This document shows positions 12,524-24,332 of a stretch of DNA of 64,000 bases, in pieces. The position numbers were made by a program, and so were the translations under genes. The notes below the pieces were generated by a model, which made no database searches, was not told the origin of the DNA, and saw nothing but the letters and a program-made list of their open reading frames with translations. Location of the stretch: contig CM071573.1 of NCBI GenBank assembly GCA_036426205.1, positions 76,480,159 to 76,544,158 on the forward strand, given 5' to 3'. Position 1 is the first letter of the stretch; the number at the start of each line of letters is the position of its first letter. The DNA is from Ascaphus truei (taxonomy: Eukaryota > Chordata > Amphibia > Anura > Ascaphidae).

Positions 12524-12664
12524 GAGTGGTGGCCAACTCTAGTCCTCAAGGGCCAGGTTTTAAGCATATCCCTGCTTCAGCACAGGTGGCTCTGTCCTCG
12601 ATTGAACCACTGATTGAGCCACCTGTGCTGAATCAGGGATACCCTGAAAACCTGGCCACCCCTG
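12524..12664. mobile_element. Palindromic hAT-like MITE, short copy
   Basis: TGGTGGCCAACTCTAGTCCT at the left and GGCCACCCCTG at the right frame a compact palindrome with the GCACAGGTGGCTC unit on each arm. Shorter than the other copies because parts of both arms are deleted. Confidence 0.8.
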
Positions 12665-14262
12665 CCTGAAATCATCGATGCCACCATCCAGCTAATCACG
12701 TGTTGCCATTGTTCAGTTCATCACAATGTCTTGCATGTCTTTCTTTAATAAGGTTTCTGCTTATGTATTATTATTATTATTATTATTTCCAGTCCCACGA
12801 GGCCTTTCTTACTGTGCTAAAACGGAGAGGTGATGATTACCACTGACCTGTTATAAATCAAGAAGCGAAAAAAGAACTGGCGTAAGCAGGCAAGACGAGT
12901 TTTATAAATGAAAGAACGCTGCTCTGCCTGAGAACAAATGTGTGACTCATTCACATCAGGCAGATTTTGGTCTTTTGTAATCAACAATTAATTCACAAAT
13001 CCTTAAAAAAAAGCCCCTAAAATTCACCTGCGCAGAATGATTTCATAAGGTAATTTCCATTGACAGTTTCCACAATCACCCAACCCTCACTTAGATAAAA
13101 AATCACAAAGCAATCAAAGCACAAAAAAAAAACCCCCATTGAATTATTCATGATTTCATTCAGGAATTTGATTATTTTTTTTCCCCCATGAATGTTTTAC
13201 AATTTCAAGTGTGGAGCGAGTTTGCAAATGTCCTTCTCTCTGTGACATTTTCCAGATTCTTCTTTGTGATGGCTCTTAGTAAAATCATTAAACATTGTAT
13301 TATTCTGTGTGTTATTTTACGAATGGAGGGATCTAAATGGAGGTTTCTGATGTATACATTTCTATCAAAATAAAAACGTTCCCGCAGGTGCCAAACCTGG
13401 AATTCCGGCTGGTCGTCCTGTGCTTAAACTGCTTGAACTTTAACTGAAGTAACAACATTACAATAATTAATGAATCCTTTTCAATATGGTTGCAGCAAAG
13501 TATCTAATTTTTTAAGTGGTAAAGAATATACCAGTAGAGTCTCTATTGTGTTTAACATAAATATTTAGTATGATAGAATGCACTTTCCGAATATGTGTTT
13601 TAAATGGTATTTTATCAGTAAATGTAATTCAATTTAATAGCATATTATAATCTTATTTATAATGAAGAATACTATCTCACTGAGGTGCCCTCTCATTATG
13701 TAGGTAAGTAATAATTCTAAAGTAACCACATCTACTATATATTTTGGAAAATTGTTTGTCTGTTCTCTATGCATTTGTACACATTTTTAGATATCATAGC
13801 CACATTTTGGATGCTGGTTCCTGAGATCAAGAAGCAGGTTTTGTCTATGTTTGGATACAATTGGATGCATTCTATTTTTAATTCTATGAGTTTTTATAAT
13901 TTCTCAAGCAATTCTGCCACTGGGTGTTGTATCTTGTAGGCTATGTATCTGGCACGTGATATCATAATCCACACAGCCTGGTAGCAGATAAGTAGAGTCA
14001 GATAGCTATAAAGTTTACACAGAAAGCGGACAAAAAAAGAAAAAGGAAGTCAGTTGGCACATGAAGAGAAAGTAAGAATGCTGGAGCAGGGGAGAGGCGG
14101 ATAGAATTGGGGATATCATAAGGTATTGATGGTAAATGATTGTAGGGAGACAGATGAGGGGAATGAGACAGGAGGGGGAGAGAGAAGGGGGTAGGTGGAA
14201 AGAAGGGAGGGTTGAGGTTGGATTCTTAAAATTCCCGAGCAACACTGGGCACTTTTAGCTAG
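12665..14262. other. Non-coding, candidate conserved segment
   Basis: No gene. An ATT trinucleotide run lies at about 12769-12790. The part at about 12800-13180 has no repeat signature and resembles gene-desert conserved non-coding DNA in texture; this cannot be tested without alignment. Confidence 0.35.
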
Positions 14263-14300
14263 TATATATATATATATATATATATATATGCAAATATAAC

Positions 14301-14357
14301 TGTATGCTCATCTGCATGTCTTAGGCAGGTCTGCAACCCCGCCTTTCCCCATCATCA
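14301..14357 (+). repeat. Fragment of octamer-ended repeat
   Basis: ATGCTCATCTGCATGTCTTA then GGCAGGTCTGCAACCCCGCC matches the left part of the repeat at 17258-17505. The copy ends where a TA array begins. Confidence 0.7.
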
Positions 14358-14375
14358 TATATATATATATATAAA

Positions 14376-14975
14376 AAGCAGAGAGCGCACGCCCCATAGC
14401 GTAATATTGTACATGTAATAACAAATAGGGAAAAGGAGAGGGATTAAAAACACTCACAAAATTAGTATAAAAACACGCAATTTGTGATAATAATCACCAC
14501 CACGAAGCAAGCACCGTCCTGGATCACGTAGACAGTCCAAAGGAGTAACAGCCGGTTACCAGGAACAGTTCATCCTCCATTAGTTGCCACAGAAGATGTT
14601 CTCTTTGATAAAGTAACATAGTTGTGACGAAACGCGTCAGGGACGCAAATTACGACACTACATCACTACGCACGGGCGCGCTTTACGGCCAGAGCGCGCA
14701 TGTTGTTTTACTGAGGCCAGCTCGTATGCTAACTGAAAGCAGTTATATGGAACATCTTCTGCGGCAACTAATGGAGGATGAACTGTTCCTGGTAACGGCT
14801 GTTACTCCTTTGGACTGTCTATGTGATCCAGGACAGTGCTTGCTTCGTGGTGGTGATTATTGTCACAAATTGTGTGTTTTTATACTAATTTTGTGAGTGT
14901 TTTTAATCCCTCTCCTTTTCCCTATTTGTTATTACATGTACAATATTACGCTATGGGGCGTGCGCTCTCTGCTTT
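14376..14975. mobile_element. 600-bp foldback element with GAAACG loop
   Basis: Two 225-bp arms (14376-14600 and 14751-14975) are near-perfect reverse complements, starting AAAGCAGAGAGCGCACGCC and ending in its complement. They differ by a few transitions and a small indel. The 150-bp spacer contains GTGACGAAACGCGTCAGGG, the same GAAACGCGT signature found at 22855 and 36016. No coding capacity. The hairpin is bordered by TA arrays. Confidence 0.85.
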
Positions 14976-15369
14976 CTTTTGTTTCTGTAGAATCCCCATT
15001 GGAAGTGGTTTTTCCATCTGAGAGCCTTGGACCCCTGGACTTTGTACTTTTGGTTTTGATCTATCCATCAGGACTCAATTTAGGGTTTGGACTTTCTTTT
15101 CACATGTATTTTTGGATTTAACATATCTATTTTTTTTAAAATATATATTATCATTTTTTAGTTCATTCATTTAATTAGAGTTTATTTTAGTTTGTTTTAC
15201 ACTGTTCACATTATAACATTATTTTATGATACACTATCCTATATATAGGATGCAAGTATAAGTTTCTTTTTGGGACTAACATTTATCACATATTTGAGCA
15301 TATATACACATTTTTATTATAATTTATTTTAATTATTCACGAGTTCACTGGTGGCGCTAATTCTGTTCT

Positions 15370-15519
15370 CATATATATATACTATATAGTATAGATAGAT
15401 ATGATGAGAGTATATATATATTATATTAATATATATAATATTATGTTTATATAATATATATATATATATAATATATAAAGAGAAATAAGCAGCGCCCACC
15501 AGTGGAACTCGTGATATAT

Positions 15520-15581
<62 letters not shown>

Positions 15582-15585
15582 TATA
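15370..15585. repeat. TA-rich region and array
   Basis: Interrupted TA repeats become a pure run of more than 50 bp at 15523-15577. The Tc1/mariner element begins directly after it. Confidence 0.9.
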
Positions 15586-17233
15586 TAGTTAGGTCCGGAA
15601 ATAATTGGACACTGATACAAGTTTTGTTATTTCGGCTGTGTACAAAAATAAGTTCAAGTTACAGTTAAATAATGAATATGGGCTTAAAGTGCAGTCTATC
15701 CGCTTTAATTTGAGGGTATTCACATCCAAATTGGAGGAAGGGTTTAGGAATTACATCTCTTTCATATGTAGCCCCCTCTTTTTCAAGGGACCAAAAGTAA
15801 TTGGACAATTGACTCAAAAGCTATTTCATGGACAGGTGTGGGCTATTCCTTCGTTATTTCATCATCAATTAATCAGGTAAAAGGTCTGGAGTTGATTCCA
15901 GGTGTGGCATTCGCATTTGAAACTGTTGCTGTGAACCCACAACATGCGGTCAAAGGAGCTCTCAATGCAAGTGAAACGGGGCATCCTTAGGCTGCAAAAA
16001 ATAGAAAGTCCATCAGAGAGATAGCAGGAACATTAGGAGTGGCCAAATCAACAGTTTGCTACATTCTGAGAAAACAAGAACGCACTGTTGAGCTCTGCAA
16101 CACAAAAAGGCCTGGACGTCATGGAAGACAACAGTGGTGGATGATCGTAGGATCCTTTCCATGGTAAAGAAAAACCCCTTCACAACATCCAGCCAAGTGA
16201 AGAACACTCTCCAGGAGGTAGGCATATCATTATCCAAGTCTACCATAAAGAGAATACTTCACAAGAGCAAACACAGAGGGTTCACCACAAGGTGCAAACC
16301 ATTCATAAGCCTCAAGAATAGAAAGGCCAGATTAGACTTTGCCAAACAATATCTAAAAAAGCCAGCCCAGTTCTGGAACAGCATTCTTTGGACAGATGAA
16401 CTAAGATCAACCTGTACCAGAATGATGATAAGAAAAAAGTATGGAGAAGGCTTGGAACGGCTCATGATCCGAAGCATACCATATCATCTGTAAAACACGG
16501 TGGAGGCAGTTTGATGGCATGGGCATGCATGGTTTACAATGGCACTGGGTCACTAGTGTTTATTGATGATGTGACAGAAGACAGAAGCAGATGAATGAAT
16601 TCTGAAGTGTATAGTGATATATTGTCTGCTCAAAATCAGCCAAATTCAGCAAAGTTGATTGGACTGCGCTTCACTTTACAGATGGACAATAACCAAAAAA
16701 ATACTGCGAAAGCAACCCAGGAGTTTTTTTAAGGCAAAGAAGAGGAATATTCTGCAATGGCCGAGTCTAACACCTGATCTCAACCCAATCGAGCATGTAT
16801 TTCAATTGCTGAAGACAAAACTTAAAGCAGAAAGACGTACGAACAAACAACCACTGAAGAAAGTTGCTGTAAAGGCCTGGCAAAGCACCACAAAGGAGGA
16901 AACCCAGCGTTTGGTGATGTGCATGCGTTCCAGACTTCAAGCAGTCATTGCCTGCAAAGGATTCTCAACAAAGTATTAAAAATGAACATTTTATTTATGA
17001 TTGTGTTAATTTGTCCAATTACTTTTGAGCCCCTGAAAAAAGGGGACTGTGTATGAAAATGGTTGCAATTCCTAATCGTTACATACGATATTTTTGTTCA
17101 ACCCCTTGAATTAAAGGTGAAAGCCTGCACTTCTATTGCATCTCGGTTGTTTCATTTCAAATCCATTGTGGTGGCGTACAGAGCCAAAGTTATGAAAATT
17201 GTGTCAGTGTCCAATTATTTCCGGACCTAACTG
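15586..17233 (+). mobile_element. Complete-length Tc1/mariner transposon, inactive
   Basis: Terminal inverted repeats AGTTAGGTCCGGAAATAATT at 15587 and its complement ending at 17233 continue for over 30 bp. Both ends abut a TA dinucleotide (15584-15585, 17234-17235), the Tc1/mariner target-site duplication. Length 1648 bp is normal for the family. It encloses a broken transposase gene. Confidence 0.95.
15944..16979 (+). pseudogene. Tc1-type transposase, frameshifted
   Basis: The reading frame starts at an ATG (MRSKELSMQVKRGILRLQ) and is split by frameshifts and stops into pieces. The N-terminal part keeps a paired-like helix-turn-helix (VAKSTVCYILRKQERTVEL), followed by the GRPGR-like RPGRHGR. 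The middle frame (16134-16493) gives the first catalytic aspartate in SILWTDE. The second aspartate is in LQMDNNQKNTAKATQ, and the last frame (16659-16979) gives WPSLTPDLNPIEHVF, the DD34E signature. In intact relatives the enzyme excises and reinserts the element at TA sites. This copy cannot make a full protein, so it is a fossil or a passive substrate. Confidence 0.95.
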
Positions 17234-17257
17234 TATATATATACTGTATAGCAAATG

Positions 17258-17505
17258 GAAATGTTGCTGTGTGCTCATTTGCATGTTTTAGACACGTCTG
17301 CAACCCTGCCTTTCACCATTATCACCCAGCAAACAGTGCTTCCCCTGCAGCAAGGGATTCTGGGAAATTACGTGCTAATGAGCACACAGTGAAACCTTTT
17401 GCTTCAAAACCATATGACATGGTCCCCTGTAAGCTTATGCTTGGTGTATTGCACAGCTTTTGAGCACAGCCTGGGTTAAGATGCATAACCAGTAAACGTT
17501 CCCAC
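17258..17505 (+). repeat. Octamer-ended interspersed repeat (copy B)
   Basis: Core from TGTGTGCTCATTTGCATG to GTGCTAATGAGCACACAG, then the tail ACAGCTTTTGAGCACAGCCT. It follows the Tc1 right end closely. Same family as 8240-8485. Confidence 0.75.
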
Positions 17506-17541
17506 AGACAGACTGTTTCAACCTTAATGGGTCTCATCAGT

Positions 17542-17545
<4 letters not shown>

Positions 17546-17592
<47 letters not shown>
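17546..17592 (+). repeat. TA dinucleotide array
   Basis: Uninterrupted alternating TA, about 46 bp. Confidence 0.95.
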
Positions 17593-17593
<1 letters not shown>

Positions 17594-17599
17594 GTATAT

Positions 17600-19125
17600 G
17601 TTACCATCCAGACGAATGACCAAGTAGAGACAGCACTCAGAAGGTAGGTTTTCATAAAGCTATATTGTAAAAAAATATTACATAAGACCAACGTTTCAAA
17701 CCCACAGAGGGCTCTTTATCAAGGGGATGTGTATACAGTGCAACCAAACAAGTGAATGCTTATATACCTGATCCCTAGTGCTCCACACCCAGAAATAACC
17801 AAGAAAAACAAAAACATGTGTGTAGCTCATGCTAAACAATTGGTCACTAATCACTGGCGGGCGGCCATTTTGGAAAGTCAAGTATTCAGTATGTGGGAAG
17901 TCCCGGGTCTGAGTGTCTGTAATTGAAGCCCAGCTTATTGTTTATGGCATCTCTGGTAGGCATGGCGACGGGCTGTGCGCATGCGCAATGAAGTGAGGTT
18001 CCTCCGCTGGCTGTCGGATAATGTATTTAGTTGCGGGTTGCCATCTTGGAATCCGGACACCGGTATGCTGGTGATCGCATCTGGGATCTTCCTGCAAGCA
18101 GCCGGTAAGTCCCCGCTAACCCCCGTGGCACGGAGAACGACTAGCGCATGCGCACCTCACTTGAATACTGACAGGGACATAAACAAAGATGGGTACGAGA
18201 CCGGATCAACCATAGCACGAGAGGGAAGGGAAATGAGACAGTGAGGGCAAAATGTCATACAGCAAAACAGAAGAGCGGGCAGTGAATAACAGGATCACAG
18301 TAATAAGCGGATCACAGTGATAAGCAGGACACATAGACCAAAAATATATAAATAAATAAATGAAATAAAGATTTGTGACATAATTATTGATTGGCATAAA
18401 GTCATTAAAGCTATCTATGAAACCTAAGGAAATGAGTGACAGAGGTGACCATATATGCTAGATGTTAAAATATATATCTAAATGACCCATGCTGTAAGGC
18501 ATAGTATATATCAACTACCGAAGTGATTTCTACACTCCACCACACAAACGGAGTTGAAGGACATGTGGGGGAAGACATTGCAACCTGGTCATAAAATAGA
18601 TAACCCAGATACATGTACCACAAAGACACCCACCGGACAAGGTCCAGGGGGACTATAGGACCTGTGGCCTTAAACAAGATTTTAAGCATCTACTAAGGGT
18701 GAGATGTCAGTACATATGTAACTCAGCGAAGAGGGCAAAATGCATAAGGTCAAGTATATACGCAGAGTATATGATGATCAATAGGACACAATAACAAAGG
18801 GATTAGATCCAATGTGTAAATAAGCAGAGTACATAATGAGCAACAGAGCACAATGACATAAGGACTAGACCCAGCATGTATATAAGCACAGTACATAATA
18901 ATCCGCATAGCACAATAACAAAGGGACTAGACCCATGAGCCACCATATGGAGCAATAGAAAAAGTATATAGTTTGAGTCTGACGGATACAGCTGGTCACA
19001 AAAAACAACCCAGGTTGAGGTCCTCATTTAGACCCCTTGGTGACATTGTGTTCAGCTTTTAGATCATCCTGGCCTCTAGTTTCAACAGCTGTATGTAGCT
19101 GTGGTTGGCTGATGGAGACAAGGCA
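17600..19125 (-). mobile_element. Penelope-like terminal region with TATA box and hammerhead-like core
   Basis: Read on the minus strand, a TATATAAG box (17759-17766) is followed about 35 bp later by CCTTGATAAAGAGCCC, a loop, GGGTTTGAAACGTTGG (17689-17724): a degenerate CTGANGA / stem / GAAACG core. The order TATA, core, then about 80 bp and an AGTGCTG-type end parallels 40895-41270 and 49640-49830. Upstream on the same strand, to about 19125, is 1 kb of AT-rich sequence I cannot translate convincingly; it may be the 3' part of the same element. Boundaries are approximate. Confidence 0.4.
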
Positions 19126-19129
19126 GGTG

Positions 19130-22100
19130 AATCCTATTACACAGAGGAGCGAGGAAGCTTCTGCACGCATGCGCGGGTGCCCTCGCATAGCAGATGCGCG
19201 CTGTGCGGTGAGGACATCACTGTACAAGTGAAGCCTGGAGGCGGGACCAGCAGGAACGGCATTTAATGCCGAGTGCGGTCCACGAGCACCCCTAGATGGA
19301 ACTCTGGCATTCGCTGGTCCGCGAGATGTGCTGCAGGAGGCAGGAGTCCCGATCGCATGCCTAGGCAGGTAGGGAGCGCACTGGGGAGGGCGCAAATGAC
19401 AAATCCTTACACTCTCTCCCTTTCTCCTGTGCCCTTTGGAATGCATGCTCCCTTTCTAACTAGTTCCTCTCTGTGCATCACTTCTTTTTCTCTCATGCTC
19501 TTTTCCTCTTTGCTATAACTGAGACCTGGCTCACTCAGTCTGACTCTGCTCTGGAAGATGCCCTCTCTTGTGGTGGCCTTTCTGTCTCCCAAACTCTGCG
19601 CCCTGATGGCAGAGGTGGAGGCGTGGGGCTCCTTCTTTCTTCCACCTGCCACTACCGTAACCTTCCTATTCCTACCTCTCATTATTTTCCCTCCCTTGAC
19701 GCTCACACTGTCCAGGTTTAATCTCCCCTCCATGTCCACGTGGCGGTCATCTATCGCCCACCTACCTCTACTCATCCCCTTCTGTCTTTCTCTCTCACTT
19801 TGAATCTTTGCTCACTTTATTTCTCTCCTCAGACTCCCCTGTTCTTCTCCTTGTGGACTTCAACTGCCATATTGATGACCCCTCTCTTCCTTGGGCTTCC
19901 CGCTTTCTCTCTCTAACCTCTTTTTTGGCCTTCAACAATGGACTGCAGCCAGCACCCACAAAGATGGCCAGTACCTAGACCTGGTTTTCACAAAAAACTT
20001 TTCTCTCTCCGATTTCTCCATTTCCCCTTTTCCTCTCTCTGACCATCACCTCATCTCATTTTCTCTCTCTCACTTCTCCCCTTCTCCGTCTCCATCTACC
20101 CCTCATCTCTGCAGAGACCTGCACTCTATTAACCTGCTTTTGAGTTCACTTTATGCTCCTCCCTCACCTCTCTCAACTCTGCCCCAGACCCTGACAACCT
20201 GGTAAGGAACTACAACTCTGCCTTATTCTCCTCTCTTGGTCTACGTGCCCTGCTTTCTCTCTGCTGTCCTTGCCCCAGACCCTGGCTAAATTCCCACACA
20301 CTCATGATGCATTCCTACACTCGTTCCTCTGAACACCTCTGGAGGAAATCTCACACTCTCACAGACTTCCTTCACTACAAATTTATGCTATCCTGTTTCA
20401 ACTCTACCCTATCGCAGGCTAAATAAACCTACTTATCTTCACTAATCAACATGTTCAAGTCTAATCCATGCCGACACTCCTCTATCTTTGACTCCCTACT
20501 CAGACTACCCTCTGCTGCCTGTTCTTCCTCCATCTCACCTCAGGATTTTGCCGACTATTTCAAGGAAAAGGTGGAATCCATATGTCAGAACATCCCCTCT
20601 TATCCTCTGCCCATCCTACACCTCTTCCTAACTCTCCTTATACCTTGACTCTTTATCTGCTGTCACAGAGGAGGATGTGTCATTGCTGATCTCCTCTTCT
20701 CCCTCTACCACTTTCCCTCTTGACCCATTCCCTTCCCTCTCCTAAAACCTCTTGCTCCTACTATAATCCCTACGCTCACACACATTTTTAACTCCTCTTT
20801 CTACTCTGGTATCTTTCCCTGTTCCTTCAGACATGCAACAGTTATACCATTACTCAAAAAAAGCAGCGTGACCCTACCTGTCTTCTAACTATCAACCTGC
20901 CTTTTGCCTCTAAACTCCTTGAACATCTTGTATACTCTCACTCACTCCCTTTTCTCAACACCGATTCTCTCATAGACCCTCTACAATCTGGTTTCCGCAC
21001 TACTCACTCCACTTATACAGCCCTCACTAAAATAACTAATTGCCTCTGTGCTGCCAAAGACAGAGGTCATTACACTCTGCTCATATTACTCGACCTCTTT
21101 GCAGCATTTGATACTGTGGACCACACTCAACTCCTTCACATTCTCTATACTCTTGGCATCTATCCTGGATCTCCTCTTACCTCTCTCATCGTACTGTCAG
21201 TGTCTCTTCTGCTAACACCTCCTCCTATTGATCTCTCTTTGGGGGTACCCCAGGGCTCTGTCCTGGGACCTCTTCTCTTTTCTCTTTACACAATCTCTCT
21301 AGATGACCTAATCACATCTCTCGGGTTCAAATATCACCTCTCTGCTGATGACACACAAATGTACTTTTCTACCCCTGACCTTACACCTGCTGTACAGACT
21401 AAAGTTCCGGAATGTCTCTCTGCGATATCATCCTGGACGGCCTTCCGCCAACTTAAACTTAACATGGCAAAAACAGAGCTCCTCATACTTCCTCCCAAAC
21501 CTGGCCCTATTTCCTCCTCCAAAATACTGTTGGAAGAAAAGTACTATCATTCACCCAGTAGCCCAAGTATACTGTCTAGGGGTCAAACTCGACTCCTCTC
21601 TCACATTCTCTTTTCACATTCAAAAGGTAGCAAAAAACTATAATTTTTTCCTCCGCAATACTACCAAGGTACGCCCTTTATCTGTTGCTCGACTGCAAAA
21701 ACTCTGACACAGACCCTCATTCTCTCCCGTCTCGACTACTGTAACCTCCTGATGTCTGGCCTTCCTGCCTCTCACCTGTTTCCCCTACAATCTATCCTAA
21801 ATGCTGCTGCCAGAATCACTCTACTATTTCCAATATCTGTTTCAGTGTCCCCCCCTGCTGAAATCCCTCTCCTGGCTTCCTATCCAATTCCGTATCATAC
21901 ACTCAATTCTCCTCCTCACTTTTAAAGCTTTACACTCTCCTGCCCCTCCTTACATCTCAGCCCTAATTTCTCACTATACACCATCCCGACTCTTGCATTC
22001 TGCTCAAGGATGTCTTCTCTCTTCTCCTTTGGTATCTAAAGTCCTCTCCCATCTTAAACCTTTCTCACTGACTGCCCCACACCTCTGGAATGCCCTTCCC

Positions 22101-22480
22101 CTCAATATCCAACTAACACCCTCTCTATCCACATTTAAGACCCACCTCAAAACACACCTGCTTAAGGAAGCATATAAGTAGCTCCATGGCTGATACTATA
22201 CACATCATACATTAACCTTGGCCCCTTGCAGACACACTTACCAGAACACCCTCCTACCGTCTCTGTATGTTCTTCCTACCAACAAATTAGATTGTAAGCT
22301 TTTTGGAGCAGGGACTCCTTTTCCTAAATGTTACTTTTATGTCTGAAGCACTTCTCCCCTTTATGTGTTATTTATATTATTTATTATTGATATGATTGTC
22401 ACATATATTACTGCTATGTACATTAATGGCGCTATATAAATAAAGACTTACTTACATACATACATACATACATACATACA
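19130..22480 (+). mobile_element. L2-clade LINE, decayed
   Basis: A GC- and CpG-rich segment (19130-19400) that may be its 5' UTR precedes endonuclease and RT remnants. The 3' end carries GATTGTAAGCTTTTTGGAGC, then GGCGCTATATAAATAAAG, and ends in a TACA tetranucleotide tail at about 22450-22480, typical of L2-like LINEs. Two detached copies of the same 3' end occur at 33355-33538 and 60628-60808. The 5' limit is uncertain. Confidence 0.85.
19508..22181 (+). pseudogene. L2 LINE ORF2 (endonuclease-RT), multiply broken
   Basis: The endonuclease domain starts near 19508 with TETWLTQSDSALEDALS and RPDGRGGGVGLLLSS, followed in another frame by VAVIYRPP and a VDFNCHIDD-like stretch. The RT core at about 21080-21370 shows LFAAFDTVDHTQLLHIL, GVPQGSVLGPLLFSLY and the catalytic ADDTQMY. 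The C-terminal domain at 21801-22181 gives LSWLPIQFRIIHSILLLTF and LWNALPLNIQ. Target-primed reverse transcription would be its role in an intact copy. At least six frame changes or stops separate the pieces, so this copy is dead. Confidence 0.9.
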
Positions 22481-22743
22481 TGGTGTCTGTTCAGGGTGCT
22501 GCTCGCCTGCCTATATTTTCTATCTGGGAGGTGGATTTACATAGATGCAAGCACCCGTTTGACTACATGATCTGCTCTCTATGCGTCCAGCTTTACCTGC
22601 TTCAGACCCTGGCTGCCACTGGTGACGTCATCCATATAGAGAATTTCTCTCAAATGCTTGAATTTTATACTCTCTTGTGAGTGCAGGTCCACAGGGTCGT
22701 GCCTGTTCTCTTTTTTAATATTAAACCTCTTATCTCAACAATA

Positions 22744-22901
22744 GAAATCCTCCCCAGGGAGGTCAGTACGCCGCACAGCCGTGGAACAAAAACTTCAGGA
22801 AAGGCTGATCAGTGATGCATGAAACTTTAATAGGACAAAGTGCAAACGGATCCTCCTGACGCGTTTCGGCCCGTCAGGCCTTTGTCCCTGGGGAGGATTT
22901 C
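22744..22901 (-). repeat. Inverted-repeat element with GAAACGCGT core
   Basis: A perfect 17-bp inverted repeat (GAAATCCTCCCCAGGGA at 22744-22760, complement at 22885-22901) bounds 158 bp. On the minus strand the interior carries CCTGACGGGCCGAAACGCG followed by TCAGG (22855-22878). CCTGA and TCAGG can pair as stem I around a shortened hammerhead-like core. Architecture matches 2568-2692. Confidence 0.6.
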
Positions 22902-24146
22902 TAGTGTTCCGGTGCCTGCTGCCTGCACGCCGGGCTGTGTCTGGTGTATCTGTGTCTCCCTGCTATACCCGGAAGTACCGGCACTGCCGCCGGTCAGGTG
23001 ACCACCCACCGCGATCGAGCGGATGCAGGGTTGGCGGCAGAAGAGAGTGCTGGCGACGTGAGAGGATCATCTCATCAAGAGACATCGCAGACAGAGGGAC
23101 ACGCAGCATTTTCATGCAGGAGGATAGACGGGCCACTTCATCACGTCCCCCAGTTGTAAGTCATCTCCCTTTAAGTTTTTCTCCAACTTTATTGTGCTTA
23201 CAGCTAGCCAGTTGCAGAGAATTACATGTACTAAGAATACACTGGGGGATAGTGGCATTCATCACCCAGACTCATTGTTATCCTAAACACCATTTCACAG
23301 CTGCAGCTACATTTTCTGAGCGCCTGGTGGGTTAACTTGCTGTTTATCCGTTTCACATCTTATCTCAACAATATTATGATATGGAGCTTGTGCTTCTTTT
23401 TTTTTCTTTTTTTTAGGTATTTCGTGGTTTGCTAAGCCACTAAGAAGCTGCAGCAGTCTCTATAGGAATCACGCAATCTGTCATGGGATTTCTAGTTCAC
23501 TGGACACTTTTTGGGAATTGGTTTGGAATAACAAGTTAACTACTTACATCAATCACTGTAATGTTGGCTTAATTTTAGTGTTTATATTTTCACTTTGCTC
23601 ACTGTTTATTTACCAAATTTTACTTAAAATTGCACTATTTGAGACAATATTATTTAAATTATATGCTAAAAACATTTACCTGTTCAACACGATACAAGGT
23701 CACTATTTAGCGCTACTAACTTGCTTTGTCTGTCTGTTTAAAACATTCGACTCGTGATGAACAGAGAAGCAGTCAATGGTAAAGGCTGTGGAAGAGTCAG
23801 GACTAAGAAGCGAGGAGCCTAGAAGAGGGGTTGGGAGAACACGTGGAATTATTCCTGGGGAGAGCCTGAGTGATCTCTGGTCTGGCGGTCTGGCTTGGAC
23901 TCATGGTCAGACATCTTGCAAGGAGGCCCAGCAGAGCATTTGAAAGCAGAAAGGACTACAGAGACTCAAGGAGTAGCAGTTCCAGAGAGAGAGAGTGAGT
24001 CAGTTGATTAGAGGTTTGGCTGTGTAGCTGCGATCCTCATGACAGACCAGGGTACTGAAGGCATTGCGAAAGAAAAGGCCTGCCACAATTACACTCACAG
24101 TTAATAAGAGCTACAACATTGTACCGATATGAACACATGGGCCCCT
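22902..24146. other. Non-coding, GC-rich then unique
   Basis: A CpG-rich patch at about 22910-23160 may be the rest of the terminal element read on the minus strand. The remainder has no recognisable gene. A 79-codon frame at 23518-23757 is hydrophobic and AT-driven; not called. Confidence 0.35.
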
Positions 24147-24332
24147 AACGAAATCAGAGGCAGCACTCCAATGGATATTCAAGAAATATATTGTGAGTTA
24201 CCAAGACACCATAACTGACGTTTCGGTCCGCAGACGGGACCTTTCTCAAGGTGATGACCATTGGTTATGGTGTCTTGGTAACTCACAATATATTTCTTGA
24301 TTATCCATTGGAGTGCTGCATCTGATTTCGTT
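24147..24332 (-). mobile_element. Small foldback with hammerhead-like loop
   Basis: Equal 69-bp arms (24147-24215 and 24264-24332) are near-perfect complements. The loop carries, on the minus strand, CTTGAGAAAGGTCC, a GTCTGC-type loop, GGACCGAAACGTCAG (24215-24250), so GGTCC and GGACC form a 5-bp stem directly before GAAAC. No coding capacity. Confidence 0.7.

Noticed and set aside
19037..19446. 140-codon minus-strand frame and plus-strand companions upstream of the L2 endonuclease
   Set aside because: Located in the GC-rich segment likely to be L2 5' UTR or flank; no domain is recognised.
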